Below are positions 27,142-36,697 of a stretch of 63,410 nucleotides of DNA, one piece after another. The notes under the pieces were generated by a model. That model did not search any database, was not told where the DNA came from, and was given only the letters and a program-made list of their open reading frames with translations. Numbering within the stretch: the first letter of the stretch is position 1; every line of letters begins with the position of its first letter. Source of the stretch: Planctomycetia bacterium (lineage in GTDB: Bacteria > Planctomycetota > Planctomycetia > Pirellulales > PNKZ01); assembly GCA_021413845.1 (NCBI GenBank), contig JAIOPP010000025.1:1-63410 (forward strand). The letters are read 5' to 3'. A program made the translations under genes and the position numbers.

Positions 27142-29046
27142 ATGATCTCTCTCGACACTCGCTATGCGACGACTTTGCCGGCGCTTCTGCGCCGCGCCGC
27201 GCTCGGCCTCTCGGCTTGGGCCCTCGCTCTGGGCGTAACACACGCACAGCAACCGGCGGCTCCTCCGGCCGAAGCCCCGCGCTCGTCGATCACGATCGCG
27301 ACCCCTTCGAAGCCGTTTTCGCAATTGGATCTTCCGCCGGTCACGCACCAGGTTTCGGAAGCGGTCGATCGCATCCAGATGATCGTGAACACGAGCCGCA
27401 TCCTCTCGCAAGAGTCGAAGATCCCGCAGGCGCAGGTCAACAATCCGGAGATCGTCGGACTCACGGCCTTGTCGCCGAACCAAGTGCAGATCTACGGTCG
27501 CCGGCCGGGCGTGACGCAAGTCAACATTTGGGATGAAAAAGGAAGCATTCGCACGATCGACGTCATGGTCCACGGCGATGCACAAGAGCTCGCCCGGCTG
27601 TTGCACGACACATTCCCCAAGGCCGCGCTACGCATCCGGCCGATCTCGACCGGCGTGATCATCTCGGGCTACGTCGACGATCCGAACCAACAGAGCCGCA
27701 TCGTCGAAATCTCGCAGAACTATTATCCGAACGTCATCAACTACATCACCGTCGGCGGCGTGCAGCAAGTGTTGCTGCAAGTCCGGATCATGGAAGTGTC
27801 GCGAACGAAGCTGCGCAACCTCGGCGTCGACTTAGCCGCGGTGATGCAAAGCGGCAGCGCGTTCGGTTCCGGGGCGGCGGGCATTCTCACGACGACGGCG
27901 CTGTCGGCGTCGAACACCATCGCGACTTCCGGGCGGCAGACGATTCCGATCCGCATCTCGAGCGGCGGCGACAACTTCTATGCGTTCGTCGAAGCGCTCA
28001 AGCAAAACAACCTCGCTAAGGTGCTCGCCGATCCGAACTTGGTGACCGAAAGCGGCCGGCCGGCGTTTATGAACGCGGGTGGTGAGTTTCCGATCTTGGT
28101 GCCGCAAAGTCTCGGTACGATCTCGGTCGAGTATCGTCGTTTCGGTACGCAGATCGACTTCGTGCCGATCGTGATGGGGAGCAACATCATCAACCTGCAA
28201 GTTCGCCCGCGCATCAGCGAAATCGACGATACGCGCAGCGTGACGATCAACGGTCAGCAAGTTCCCGGCCTCACGGTGCGCGAGGCCGACACGGCCGTCA
28301 CGCTTCGCGCCGGGCAGACCCTTGCGATCGCCGGTTTGGTGCAGACGCGCACCAACTCGTCGACGCGCGGTATTCCCGTCTTGATGGATACGCCGGTCAT
28401 CGGTTCGTTCTTCCGCCGTACCAGCGATCAGATCAATGAAGTCGAGTTGTTGATCATGGTCACGCCGCAGATCGTCGAGGGGATCGATCCGCAGCAGATC
28501 TGCGACATCGGCGGCGGGCCGGGAAGCCAAACGACGAACCCTGACGATCGTCAGCTCTTCAATCGCGGCAACATCGAAGTCTTGCCCGATCCTTGCTTCC
28601 GTCCGCCGCACTTCCAACGTGAGTTCGCGATCTCGCCGAACGGTGTGAGCGACGTGACCATTCCGCCGCCGGGCCCACCGACGGGTGGCGAGCCGCTCCA
28701 AGCGCCGATCCAAGACCTAACGCCGCCGAAGCCGATCTCGACTGAAGACGGCACAAGGCCGAACGGTGCGTTGATCCGTCCGCTCCCGCAAAATCCTCCC
28801 AACCCGGCTTTCGACGATCAAAACGCGGCGGCGCAGAACCGCACGCAAGGGTTCTTCGTCTCCGCGCCTCGCAACAACGTCGATCCGATGGGCACGGTCG
28901 TGGTGCGGGGAAATTCGGCGGCGCCGCAAAACACCCCGAACCCACAAGGGAATTCCCCGACACCGCAGACGTTGCCCCCCGTACAACCGGAAAATCCGTC
29001 AGAGATGGGACTAATCGGCCCAATTGGGTATGACGTGGCGAAATAA
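27142..29046 (+). CDS. cpaC: CpaC/RcpA outer-membrane secretin
   Basis: 634 residues with an N-terminal signal peptide (about 1-36, ending THAQQ). A pilus-assembly N-terminal/BON-like part (about 60-200: LSPNQVQIYGRRPGVTQVNIWD) precedes the secretin core (about 215-450). Core motifs include VLLQVRIMEVSRTKLRNLG, VLADPNLVTESGRPA, GTQIDFVPIV, LQVRPRISEIDD and VTPQIVEGIDP. The last 180 residues are Pro/Asn-rich and disordered, longer than in typical CpaC. It should form the outer-membrane pore of the Tad pilus. It follows cpaB and precedes cpaE, the standard order. Confidence 0.93.
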   Translation: MISLDTRYATTLPALLRRAALGLSAWALALGVTHAQQPAAPPAEAPRSSITIATPSKPFSQLDLPPVTHQVSEAVDRIQMIVNTSRILSQESKIPQAQVNNPEIVGLTALSPNQVQIYGRRPGVTQVNIWDEKGSIRTIDVMVHGDAQELARLLHDTFPKAALRIRPISTGVIISGYVDDPNQQSRIVEISQNYYPNVINYITVGGVQQVLLQVRIMEVSRTKLRNLGVDLAAVMQSGSAFGSGAAGILTTTALSASNTIATSGRQTIPIRISSGGDNFYAFVEALKQNNLAKVLADPNLVTESGRPAFMNAGGEFPILVPQSLGTISVEYRRFGTQIDFVPIVMGSNIINLQVRPRISEIDDTRSVTINGQQVPGLTVREADTAVTLRAGQTLAIAGLVQTRTNSSTRGIPVLMDTPVIGSFFRRTSDQINEVELLIMVTPQIVEGIDPQQICDIGGGPGSQTTNPDDRQLFNRGNIEVLPDPCFRPPHFQREFAISPNGVSDVTIPPPGPPTGGEPLQAPIQDLTPPKPISTEDGTRPNGALIRPLPQNPPNPAFDDQNAAAQNRTQGFFVSAPRNNVDPMGTVVVRGNSAAPQNTPNPQGNSPTPQTLPPVQPENPSEMGLIGPIGYDVAK

Positions 29047-29056
29047 ATACCGCAGT

Positions 29057-29087
29057 TTGCAATCCGGCCGTAAGTGCGTCCTATAGT
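29057..29087 (+). promoter_or_regulatory. Possible promoter before cpaE
   Basis: TATAGT at 29082-29087 resembles a -10 element, with TTGCAA at 29057-29062 as a poor -35 at 19-base spacing. It lies in the 88-base gap after the secretin gene and could give extra transcription of the cytoplasmic part of the Tad operon. Weak evidence only. Confidence 0.2.
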
Positions 29088-29134
29088 TTCTCACTGCTGG
29101 TTACCCGGATTCTTTTTGCGAACCATTCACCGCC

Positions 29135-30355
29135 ATGAGCAACGTCTTACGACTGGCGATTGTCGATCCCGTCGACACGACGCGTAACGCGCTCAAGACC
29201 ATGCTCTTGGGCATGGATACCGTGTGGCTCGAGGCGGAATGCTCGCGCTACGAATTCTTCGCCGACGTCATTTCGCAGACGCATCCCGACATCGGGATCG
29301 TCGTGCTCGACAACAATACGAACAAAGGCCTCGACCTCGTCGAGAAGCTCGGCCAGGCCTCGCCCGATTGTGCGATCTTGGTCATCAGCGCTTCCACCGA
29401 AGGCTCGGTGATCTTGCAGGCGATGCGTGCCGGAGCGAAAGAATTTCTCACGCAGCCCGTGAAGCTGCAAGACATTCTCGACGCGCTCGGCCGAATCAGC
29501 GAGAAGAAGTTCGGCAAGGGTGAGAACAAGGCCCGCGGCAGCACCGTGATCGCCGTGGCCGGAGCGACCGGCGGCGTCGGCACGACGAGCATCGCGGTGA
29601 ACCTCGGTTGTGCGCTGGCGAAAGATCCTAAGAAAACCGCGGCACTTATCGATCTCGATCTTTGCCTCGGCGACGCGGACGTGTTTCTCGACGCGATTCC
29701 CGATTTCACGTTGGTCGACGTCGCGCAGAACGTTTCGCGGCTCGACTTCTCGTTGCTCAAGCGCTCGTTGACGAAGCACTCGTCGGGCCTTTATCTGTTG
29801 CCCCGGCCGGTGCAGATGGAAGACATGGCGCTGATCACGCCTGACGACCTTCAGCGCGTGATCGGCCTGATGAAGGCGACCTTCTCGCACTTAGTGCTCG
29901 ACCTCTCGAAGGGCTACACCGCCAACGATATGGTCGCCTTGCACATGGCGAACCATATTCTGCTGGTGACGCAGCTCGATCTCCCTTGCTTGCGCAACGT
30001 CGTCCGGTTGTTGACGTCGCTCAAGGAAAACAAAGAGCTGTCGGACAAGGTCAAGATCGTCGTCAATCGGGCCGGGTTGGATACGGGAGCGATCACGCTC
30101 AAGAAAGCTCAGGAAACGATCGGTCGCGAAATCTTCTGGCAAGTGCCGAACGATTATCGCACGATGATCGAAGTGCGCAACAACGGCGTGCCGCTCGTGG
30201 AGCAAGCCCCGAAAGCGAACGTGACGATGTCGATCGTCAGCCTGGCCGAAGCACTTTCCGGCGAGAAAAAAGAAGAAACGGTCGCCGAAGTGGTGGCCGA
30301 TCCGAAGGCCGCGAAGAGCGGGATCTTCGGCATGTTCAAAGCGAAGGCTAAGTAA
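29135..30355 (+). CDS. cpaE: CpaE/TadZ pilus localisation ATPase
   Basis: 406 residues. Residues 1-125 form an atypical receiver domain (LRLAIVDPVD, IGIVVLDNNTNKG). Residues 137-380 are a MinD/ParA-like P-loop domain with AGATGGVGTTSIAVNLG. The deviant Walker A lacks the usual Lys at the first signature position, as TadZ proteins commonly do. IDLDLCLGD and DLSKGYTANDM follow. TadZ proteins sit at the pole or membrane and recruit the Tad ATPase. Its position upstream of cpaF agrees. Confidence 0.92.
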   Translation: MSNVLRLAIVDPVDTTRNALKTMLLGMDTVWLEAECSRYEFFADVISQTHPDIGIVVLDNNTNKGLDLVEKLGQASPDCAILVISASTEGSVILQAMRAGAKEFLTQPVKLQDILDALGRISEKKFGKGENKARGSTVIAVAGATGGVGTTSIAVNLGCALAKDPKKTAALIDLDLCLGDADVFLDAIPDFTLVDVAQNVSRLDFSLLKRSLTKHSSGLYLLPRPVQMEDMALITPDDLQRVIGLMKATFSHLVLDLSKGYTANDMVALHMANHILLVTQLDLPCLRNVVRLLTSLKENKELSDKVKIVVNRAGLDTGAITLKKAQETIGREIFWQVPNDYRTMIEVRNNGVPLVEQAPKANVTMSIVSLAEALSGEKKEETVAEVVADPKAAKSGIFGMFKAKAK

Positions 30356-30560
30356 GCCTTTCGCCACAGCCGCGCTTCGACGCAGCGGATCTTACGCACG
30401 AACGGCCCAACCGCCGGAAACTTCCGTGCGGTTTCCCCTCTCTCAGGCCGCATCGCGAAACTCTCGACGATGCCGCAAAACCGTGAGCTATGGTTTGACG
30501 GAAGCAATATCTTGCGCTTTCGTTCTCTTCTCGTAACTTCGTACCGTGAGCGGGTTCGCT
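30356..30560 (+). promoter_or_regulatory. Gap before cpaF with a CGGAA palindrome
   Basis: The 205-base gap contains a perfect inverted repeat CGGAA-AC-TTCCG at 30415-30426, related to the CGGAA motifs at 3.5 kb and 24.5 kb. No terminator is seen. A second promoter within the Tad locus is possible. Confidence 0.3.
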
Positions 30561-31886
30561 ATGGCTAAAACAATGTCTCCTAACTTGAAGCCCGGAGATA
30601 AAACCTCGGACAACGAGTTTGAGAATCTCAAGCGCCGCATTCACAGCAAGCTCGTCGATAAGCTCGATCTGACGAAAGTCAGCGAGATGGACAACGACGT
30701 GCTCCGCCGTGAAATTCGCATGGTGATCGAGCACCTAAGCGATGCCGAAAACACGCTCCTCAATCGGGCCGAACGAGAACGGCTCGTTGAAGAAGTGCTT
30801 GACGAAACCTTCGGCTTCGGGCCTCTGGAGTTGCTGCTGAAAGATCCGCTGATCAGCGATATTCTCATCAACGGTCCGAAGAATATTTATGTCGAAAAGC
30901 GCGGCAAGATGGAGAAGTCGCCCGTCACGTTTCGCGACGGCGCGCACTTGCTGCAGATCATCGACCGCATCGTGTCGAAGGTCGGCCGTCGCGTCGACGA
31001 CGTGAGCCCGATGGTCGATGCTCGCTTGCCCGATGGTTCGCGTGTGAACGCGATCATCCCACCGCTGGCGTTAGACGGTGCCGCGGTTTCGATTCGCCGC
31101 TTCGGTTCCAATCCGCTCAAGCTCGAAGACTTGCTCAACTACAAAGCCTTCACGCCCGAGATGGTGATGTTGCTCGAAGGAGCGATCAAGGCCCGGCTGA
31201 ATTGCGTGATCTCCGGCGGTACCGGTTCCGGTAAGACGACGTTGCTCAACACTCTGTCGAGCTTCATCCCGGGCCACGAACGCGTCATCACGATCGAAGA
31301 CGCGGCCGAACTTCAGCTTCAACAAGAGCACGTCGTGCGCCTGGAAACACGTCCGGCCAACATCGAAGGCAAGGGAGCAGTGTCGGCGACCGATCTCGTG
31401 AAAAACGCCCTGCGTATGCGGCCCGAACGGATCATCATCGGCGAATGCCGCGGACCGGAAACGCTGGACATGCTGCAAGCCATGAATACGGGCCACGAAG
31501 GTTCGATGACGACGCTGCACGCCAATACGCCGCGCGATGCCGTCGCACGTATCGAGACGATGATCACGATGTCGGGCTTCGCGCTGCCGTTGAAGGCGAT
31601 GCGTCAGCAGCTTGCCAGCGCCGTCGACTTGATTATTCAAGCCAACCGTCTGCAGGGGGGCGTCCGTCGGATCACGGCGATTACCGAAGTCGTCGGAATG
31701 GAACAAGACACCGTCGTGTTGCAAGACATTTATAAGTTCGAGCCGCAAGGGATCGATGCCAACGGCAAGGCTTACGGAAACTTCGTCGCCTCGGGAATCC
31801 GGCCGACGTTTATGGACAAGCTCGAGCAAGCAGGCGTCCGCTTGCCGGCGAGTGCGTTCCGCCAGCGCGTGATGATGCAAGCTTAG
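30561..31886 (+). CDS. cpaF: CpaF/TadA secretion ATPase
   Basis: 441 residues from ATG 30561; an in-frame GTG at 30546 is an alternative. This is the hexameric type II/IV secretion ATPase that powers Flp pilus assembly. N-terminal helical domain (about 20-110: [22 protein letters not shown]). The ATPase domain has Walker [10 protein letters not shown] (219-227), an Asp box [11 protein letters not shown], a Walker B region [11 protein letters not shown] and a His box [12 protein letters not shown]. All are intact, so it should be active. It is followed by tadB after 46 bases. Confidence 0.95.
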   Translation: MAKTMSPNLKPGDKTSDNEFENLKRRIHSKLVDKLDLTKVSEMDNDVLRREIRMVIEHLSDAENTLLNRAERERLVEEVLDETFGFGPLELLLKDPLISDILINGPKNIYVEKRGKMEKSPVTFRDGAHLLQIIDRIVSKVGRRVDDVSPMVDARLPDGSRVNAIIPPLALDGAAVSIRRFGSNPLKLEDLLNYKAFTPEMVMLLEGAIKARLNCVISGGTGSGKTTLLNTLSSFIPGHERVITIEDAAELQLQQEHVVRLETRPANIEGKGAVSATDLVKNALRMRPERIIIGECRGPETLDMLQAMNTGHEGSMTTLHANTPRDAVARIETMITMSGFALPLKAMRQQLASAVDLIIQANRLQGGVRRITAITEVVGMEQDTVVLQDIYKFEPQGIDANGKAYGNFVASGIRPTFMDKLEQAGVRLPASAFRQRVMMQA

Positions 31887-31932
31887 AGTCGCAACGCTTG
31901 ATTCGATCGTTTGAGAGTTTCAACGAGGTATT

Positions 31933-32892
31933 ATGAGTCCGCTCATTATTTCCATCGCCGTGTTCGCCGCCGTAGCCGGCATCATCGGTGCCGTCGCGCT
32001 TATGTTCCGCGGCAACGGCGAGACGAAAGTCGAAGATCGCCTGAGCATGTTGACGAGCGTCGGCCAAGCGAAGAAAGACGCGCCGGGCGCGTCCGTCATT
32101 GCGCAACCGCTCGACGCCGTGCCGTCGATCGTCGAGTTGGCGATGGCCCGCTTCGAGCGTTTTCAGCTCCTCTTCCAGCAGGCCGATACGAACCTCACGC
32201 CCTCCCGTTTCTTCTTGATCTCGGGCATCCTCGGCCTCGGCGGCGTGTTGGCGACTTTAGTTGCCGGCATCAGTTTCGCGATCGCTCCGTTCGCATTCGC
32301 GGGCTGTGCGACGTTTCCGCTGATGTGGCTCATGCTGCGCCGCAAGCGCCGCCTGAAAGCATTCGGCGCGCAACTACCCGACGCGTTGGAGTTGCTCGCT
32401 CGGGCCTTGCGCTCGGGGCATAGCTTGGGAGCGGGCTTCGATCTCGTTCATCAAGAAATGCTGCCGCCGATCAGCGTCGAGTTCGGCCGCGTGTTCGAAG
32501 AAAACAACCTCGGTATCCCCATTACCGAAGCCATGAACAACCTCACCGACCGGATCCCGAACCTCGACTTGAAGTTCTTCGCCACGGCGATCGTGCTGCA
32601 ACGACAGACCGGTGGTGACTTGGCCGAAATTCTCGACAAGATCGGGGCGCTCGTTCGCGACCGCTTCCGCATCTGGGGACAAATTCAAGCCCTCACCTGC
32701 GAAGGTCGGCTGTCGGGCGTCGTGTTGCTCGGCCTGCCGATCGTCTTGTTTATAACCGTTTATAGATTGAATCCCGAATACGTGATGGTGCTGTTCCGCG
32801 ATCCGATGGGCAAGCAGATGCTGGCCGGTGCCGTGGTGATGCAGCTCATGGGTGCGTGGATGATTCGCAAGATCGTGAATATCAAGGTATAG
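31933..32892 (+). CDS. tadB: TadB inner-membrane pilus platform protein
   Basis: 319 residues; ATG with GAGGT five bases upstream. One N-terminal membrane helix, a cytosolic part, paired helices at about 90-130, then the T2SS-F domain (LPDALELLARALRSGHSLGAGF, PITEAMNNLTDRIPNLDL, VLQRQTGGDLAEILDKI). Two C-terminal membrane helices close the protein. TadB and TadC form the inner-membrane platform worked by CpaF. Four bases separate it from tadC, so they are probably cotranslated. Confidence 0.93.
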   Translation: MSPLIISIAVFAAVAGIIGAVALMFRGNGETKVEDRLSMLTSVGQAKKDAPGASVIAQPLDAVPSIVELAMARFERFQLLFQQADTNLTPSRFFLISGILGLGGVLATLVAGISFAIAPFAFAGCATFPLMWLMLRRKRRLKAFGAQLPDALELLARALRSGHSLGAGFDLVHQEMLPPISVEFGRVFEENNLGIPITEAMNNLTDRIPNLDLKFFATAIVLQRQTGGDLAEILDKIGALVRDRFRIWGQIQALTCEGRLSGVVLLGLPIVLFITVYRLNPEYVMVLFRDPMGKQMLAGAVVMQLMGAWMIRKIVNIKV

Positions 32893-32896
32893 CGCT

Positions 32897-33886
32897 ATGT
32901 CGACCGACCTTCTTTTGTTCGCCTTCATCGGTGCCGATCAACTCGTTCCGGTCGCCATCTTCGGCGCATTCGCGATCGGAGCTTGGGCGCTGCTCAACAC
33001 CGTCGCGGTCGAGAAGCCCCGCGCGCTCGAGCGGCTCGAAGAGTTTAAGAACCCGGGCAAACGCAAACGCCGTTCGGAAGACGAATCGGCGATGAAGAAG
33101 CAAGACTCGACGATGACGCGCATGCTCGCGATGGCTTCGCCCGCGCTGGCCGCTCCGCTGCAGCCGACGAACGTCAAAGACGCCGGCAAGCTCAAGCAGA
33201 AGCTCGACGAAGCCGGCTTTCGCAACGAAAACGCGCCGGCGATGTTTCTCAGCGTGAAGGTCGCGATGCTCGCCATCGGGCTCTTCTTCAGCGGAGCCGG
33301 CGTCGCGCTATTTACCGAGATGAACCAGAAGAACATCATGATCGCCGTCTCGATCACGGGCCTGATGTTCTATATTCCGGAAATCGTGCTGCATTTCATC
33401 GGCAAGAGCCGCAAAGAGCAGATCTTCCTCGGCTTGCCCGACGCGCTCGATCTGATGGTCGTCTGCGTCGAGGCGGGGCTCGGGCTCGATCAGGCGTTGC
33501 GCAAAGTCGCCGAAGAAATGAAGCGCTCTTATAAGATCATCTCCGACGAATTCGGCTTGGCGAACTTCCAGATGCAAGTCGGCAAGCTGCGCGCCGACGT
33601 GCTCCACGATCTCGGCAGCCGTACCGGAGTCGACGACTTGCGGCAACTCGCCGCCATCTTGATCCAGGCGGATAAGTTCGGCTCGAGCGTAGCACAAGCT
33701 CTGCGCGTGCAAAGCGAATCGATGCGCACGCGCCGCCGTCAGCTGGCGGAAGAAAAAGCCGCGAAGACGGCCGTTAAGCTCATCTTCCCGCTCGTGATCT
33801 TCATCTTCCCGGGCATCTTTGTGATTTTGGTCGGCCCGGCGGCGATCACGATGATCCGGCAGATGTTCCCGGCGATGCAAGGGTAA
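32897..33886 (+). CDS. tadC: TadC inner-membrane pilus platform protein
   Basis: 329 residues. N-terminal membrane helix (about 12-32), a basic cytosolic segment (KNPGKRKRRSEDE), paired helices at about 110-165, then the T2SS-F domain with LPDALDLMVVCVEAGLGLDQAL and ADKFGSSVAQALRVQSESMR, and a final membrane helix. It is the partner of TadB. A 186-base gap follows before the next gene. Confidence 0.93.
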   Translation: MSTDLLLFAFIGADQLVPVAIFGAFAIGAWALLNTVAVEKPRALERLEEFKNPGKRKRRSEDESAMKKQDSTMTRMLAMASPALAAPLQPTNVKDAGKLKQKLDEAGFRNENAPAMFLSVKVAMLAIGLFFSGAGVALFTEMNQKNIMIAVSITGLMFYIPEIVLHFIGKSRKEQIFLGLPDALDLMVVCVEAGLGLDQALRKVAEEMKRSYKIISDEFGLANFQMQVGKLRADVLHDLGSRTGVDDLRQLAAILIQADKFGSSVAQALRVQSESMRTRRRQLAEEKAAKTAVKLIFPLVIFIFPGIFVILVGPAAITMIRQMFPAMQG

Positions 33887-34072
33887 GAGCCGCGTCGGGT
33901 CCGGTTATAGCGACCGCGTAGGAGCGACCATGCGGCCCTCGGCCGGCTCGTTTATCGCGCCGGCAACGACGATAGCTTGAGAATAGTCTCTCGTCGGCGA
34001 GCGCATGATGCGCGGGATGTGGAGACTCGTGCTTCGGCTACCGGAGCGTGCGTTTCACACGGAGGTGCTCGA

Positions 34073-34630
34073 ATGTCTCGTTCGCGCCATGCTTGCTTGC
34101 TAGCGATTGCGGCTCTGCTGCCCGCCTCGGCGTTTGCCGAGAATTGGTTCTCCAATACCTACCGCGGCTTCTGCAACGAGTTCCGCAGCAACAACCAATG
34201 GCCCGAGCAGTTTCTCGACCACGACCGCGCGGCAGCTCGCGCGCCGTTCACCGCGATGGTTGCTGCCGGCTGGCGCTCGCAGAACACGCTGAGTGCGTAT
34301 CACTTCGACGATATCGCCGGCGACCTGAATGAAACCGGTCGGCTCAAGATGAAGTCGATCTTGTTTGAAACCCCCGTCGATTGGCGCTCGATTTACGTGC
34401 TGCGAGCCGACGATCCGGCAGTAACAACGGTTCGAGTCAAAGCGGTGCAAGCATACGGTCTCGGCCTGCTGCAAGGGGAAGCCTTGCCGCCGCTCATGGT
34501 CACGACGGTCGAGCCGCGCGGCGCACGGGGCGATGTTACCAACGGCGTTCACCAACGCGTAATGGAAAACGCTCCCGTGCCGGTCCTTCCGCCGGCACAG
34601 CGCGACACCGGCTCGTCGTCCGGCAGCTAA
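34073..34630 (+). CDS. Secreted hypothetical protein within the Tad locus
   Basis: 185 residues from ATG 34073, which has GGAGG eight bases upstream and begins a clean signal peptide (MSRSRHACLLAIAALLPASAFA). The mature protein starts NWFSNTYRGFCNEFRSNNQWP and contains a GWRSQNTLSAYHF segment, which resembles repeats in planctomycetal surface proteins. No enzyme motif is seen. Lying between tadC and the TPR gene on the same strand, it may be an envelope accessory of the pilus, but that is inference from position only. Confidence 0.7.
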   Translation: MSRSRHACLLAIAALLPASAFAENWFSNTYRGFCNEFRSNNQWPEQFLDHDRAAARAPFTAMVAAGWRSQNTLSAYHFDDIAGDLNETGRLKMKSILFETPVDWRSIYVLRADDPAVTTVRVKAVQAYGLGLLQGEALPPLMVTTVEPRGARGDVTNGVHQRVMENAPVPVLPPAQRDTGSSSGS

Positions 34631-34815
34631 CGGCCGGCTGCAGCGTTGCCGGCATGTACGAGCCCTCCCCTCGTAATCGATTTGTTTGGCAAACTTGGTC
34701 TTCTTCGCTAACGTCGACCCGCGGCGACGGACGAAGAAAAAGATGACGCGCGAGATCCAAGGATGGGATCGCGCCTCATCGTTGCCCGAGTTCGCGTCGC
34801 AGGGAGGGTTTTATC

Positions 34816-36657
34816 GTGGTAATGCACCGTCAAGCGGGTCGCTGGTTGCTCGTGGTCGCGTTGACGACGGCGCCGAACGTCGGCTGCAAGAGCGGCTTTT
34901 CGTTTCCGGTTTGGAATCCGTTTTCGAAGCCGACACCGAGCGGTCCGATTCTGCAACGTGAGTCGGATGGCGGCTACATTCAGCCACCTTCCCCCTCGGT
35001 AGCCCCGCCGGAACCGCGCGCCGAAGAGTTCGGCTGGACGGCACCGTTCCGAAAATTCGGCGAAACGATCTCGTCGCCGTTCAAGAAGTCGGCGACGAAC
35101 AAGCCCGCGAAGCCCGTGGTCGCCGAAGACGATCCCGTCTCCTTGGTCTCGAAGCAAGCCCCGGCCGGCGCTACGCTCTACATCTCGCTCGCCAAGCTGC
35201 AACACAAGGCCGGCAATACCGAATCGGCGATCGAGCAGTATCAAAAGGCGCTCGAAGTCGAGCCGAAGAATCTTCAAGCCCTCTTAGGGCTCGCGCATCT
35301 CTACGACAACGTCGGCGACTACCCGAACGCGATCAAGAGCTACAAAGCGGCCGTCAAGGCGCATGAAGATAGCGCGGCCGCGTTCAACGACCTCGGCCTC
35401 TGCTATGCCCGCAGCAAGAACTTGCCGGAGTCGATCACGGCTCTGAAGCGCGCGGTAGAGCTAGACGAAACCAAAGCGCTGTACCGCAACAACTTGGCGA
35501 AGGTCTACGTCGAATCCGACCGAGCGCCGGAAGCTTATAAGATCCTCGTCGGGGCGCATGGCGAAGCGGTGGCGCATTACAACGTCGGCTATATGCTGAA
35601 CGATCGGGGCCAAAAGACGCAGGCTCTCGAGCATTTCAAAACCGCCGCGAAGCTCGATCCGAAATTGAAACCCGCGCAGCAGTGGGTCGAGCTCCTCAGC
35701 AAAGGCGAAAGCCAATCGCGCACCGTGGTAGTTCCCCCTCCCGCCGCACCCGTGGTCGTGCCGAGTCTAGTGCCGAGCCTAGCGCCGAACATTGCCCCCG
35801 TTGTCGGATCGACGGCGGCGGCACCGAGCGTTGAACCTGCGGCAGGCCCGGTGGTGGCACCGGTCGCAGGCCCTCGCTATACGCAAGTTTCGTTGCCGAC
35901 CGATGAGTCGCCGGTTGCTCCTCCGGCCGCGAACGTGCCGCCGGCGCTTCCGCTCATCGTCTTGCCTCCGGAAGCCTCGGCCGAAGTCACCCCGTCGGGT
36001 GCCGCTTCCGTGATCGCTGCGGCTCGCGCGGTCGGCTCGCCTTCGCCCGGCGCAGCTCCGGAAATCGCTCCGCGAGCCGCTGCCGCTTCAGCGGGGCCGA
36101 TCGGTCCTTTCATTTCTACACCACCGGTCGCAACGTCGCCGAAAGCGGAAACCGACCCGTCTTTGAATACGCCGATTCCTTCGCCGATCATCGTGCCGGG
36201 ACGAGCCGAGCCACGCTTGTCGGTCGATTCGCGACCACGCTATTCGACGGAAATGCCGTCGGCCAACGGAGCCGGCGCCGGTCCGATAAAGTTGCCGCCC
36301 GCCGCGCAAGACGCACCGAGCCCGACAACGACTCCGCTCCCCGCGCCGGCCGCCGATGAAGAAGGCCCGCGCTTAGGAAAGAAGCAGCGTCCAACCGACA
36401 CGAATGTCGTCGGCGATCGTTATGCGACGGGCAGCCGATACTCGACGGGCAACCCGGTCGTTGCCGCTCGGCCGCCCGTTCCGGCCGCGCCCATGACGGC
36501 TCCGATTCCGCCATCGCAGGGAGCCGTTCCTCCGCTACCCGAGCAGTTCTCGAAGGCGACGAATCAGGGGCCGGTCGCTAAGAGCGGAGCGGCTCCTAGT
36601 GCGGAGCCGACTGCACGTCCTGCCACCGCGGCTCGTTATCCGGCGAGCCGCTACTAA
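34816..36657 (+). CDS. TPR lipoprotein-like protein in the TadD position
   Basis: 613 residues from GTG 34816 (GGAGGG eight bases upstream; ATG 34822 is too far from it). The N-terminus is hydrophobic and ends in PNVGCKSG, a weak lipobox that would make it a lipoprotein. Residues about 115-290 are four to five TPR units (GATLYISLAKLQHKAGNTESAIEQY and following). The remaining 320 residues are Pro/Ala/Val-rich and probably disordered. TadD in Tad systems is a TPR lipoprotein that helps the secretin, and the position here fits, so a TadD-like role is my inference. The tail is far longer than in classical TadD. Confidence 0.78.
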   Translation: MVMHRQAGRWLLVVALTTAPNVGCKSGFSFPVWNPFSKPTPSGPILQRESDGGYIQPPSPSVAPPEPRAEEFGWTAPFRKFGETISSPFKKSATNKPAKPVVAEDDPVSLVSKQAPAGATLYISLAKLQHKAGNTESAIEQYQKALEVEPKNLQALLGLAHLYDNVGDYPNAIKSYKAAVKAHEDSAAAFNDLGLCYARSKNLPESITALKRAVELDETKALYRNNLAKVYVESDRAPEAYKILVGAHGEAVAHYNVGYMLNDRGQKTQALEHFKTAAKLDPKLKPAQQWVELLSKGESQSRTVVVPPPAAPVVVPSLVPSLAPNIAPVVGSTAAAPSVEPAAGPVVAPVAGPRYTQVSLPTDESPVAPPAANVPPALPLIVLPPEASAEVTPSGAASVIAAARAVGSPSPGAAPEIAPRAAAASAGPIGPFISTPPVATSPKAETDPSLNTPIPSPIIVPGRAEPRLSVDSRPRYSTEMPSANGAGAGPIKLPPAAQDAPSPTTTPLPAPAADEEGPRLGKKQRPTDTNVVGDRYATGSRYSTGNPVVAARPPVPAAPMTAPIPPSQGAVPPLPEQFSKATNQGPVAKSGAAPSAEPTARPATAARYPASRY

Positions 36658-36697
36658 GCTTTCGCTTCGCCGCTAAGTGGCGATCGCACATCGAGCG

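Noticed and set aside
30546-30560. GTG start for cpaF
   Set aside because: In frame, but the ATG at 30561 gives a more usual N-terminus; neither has a decisive ribosome site.
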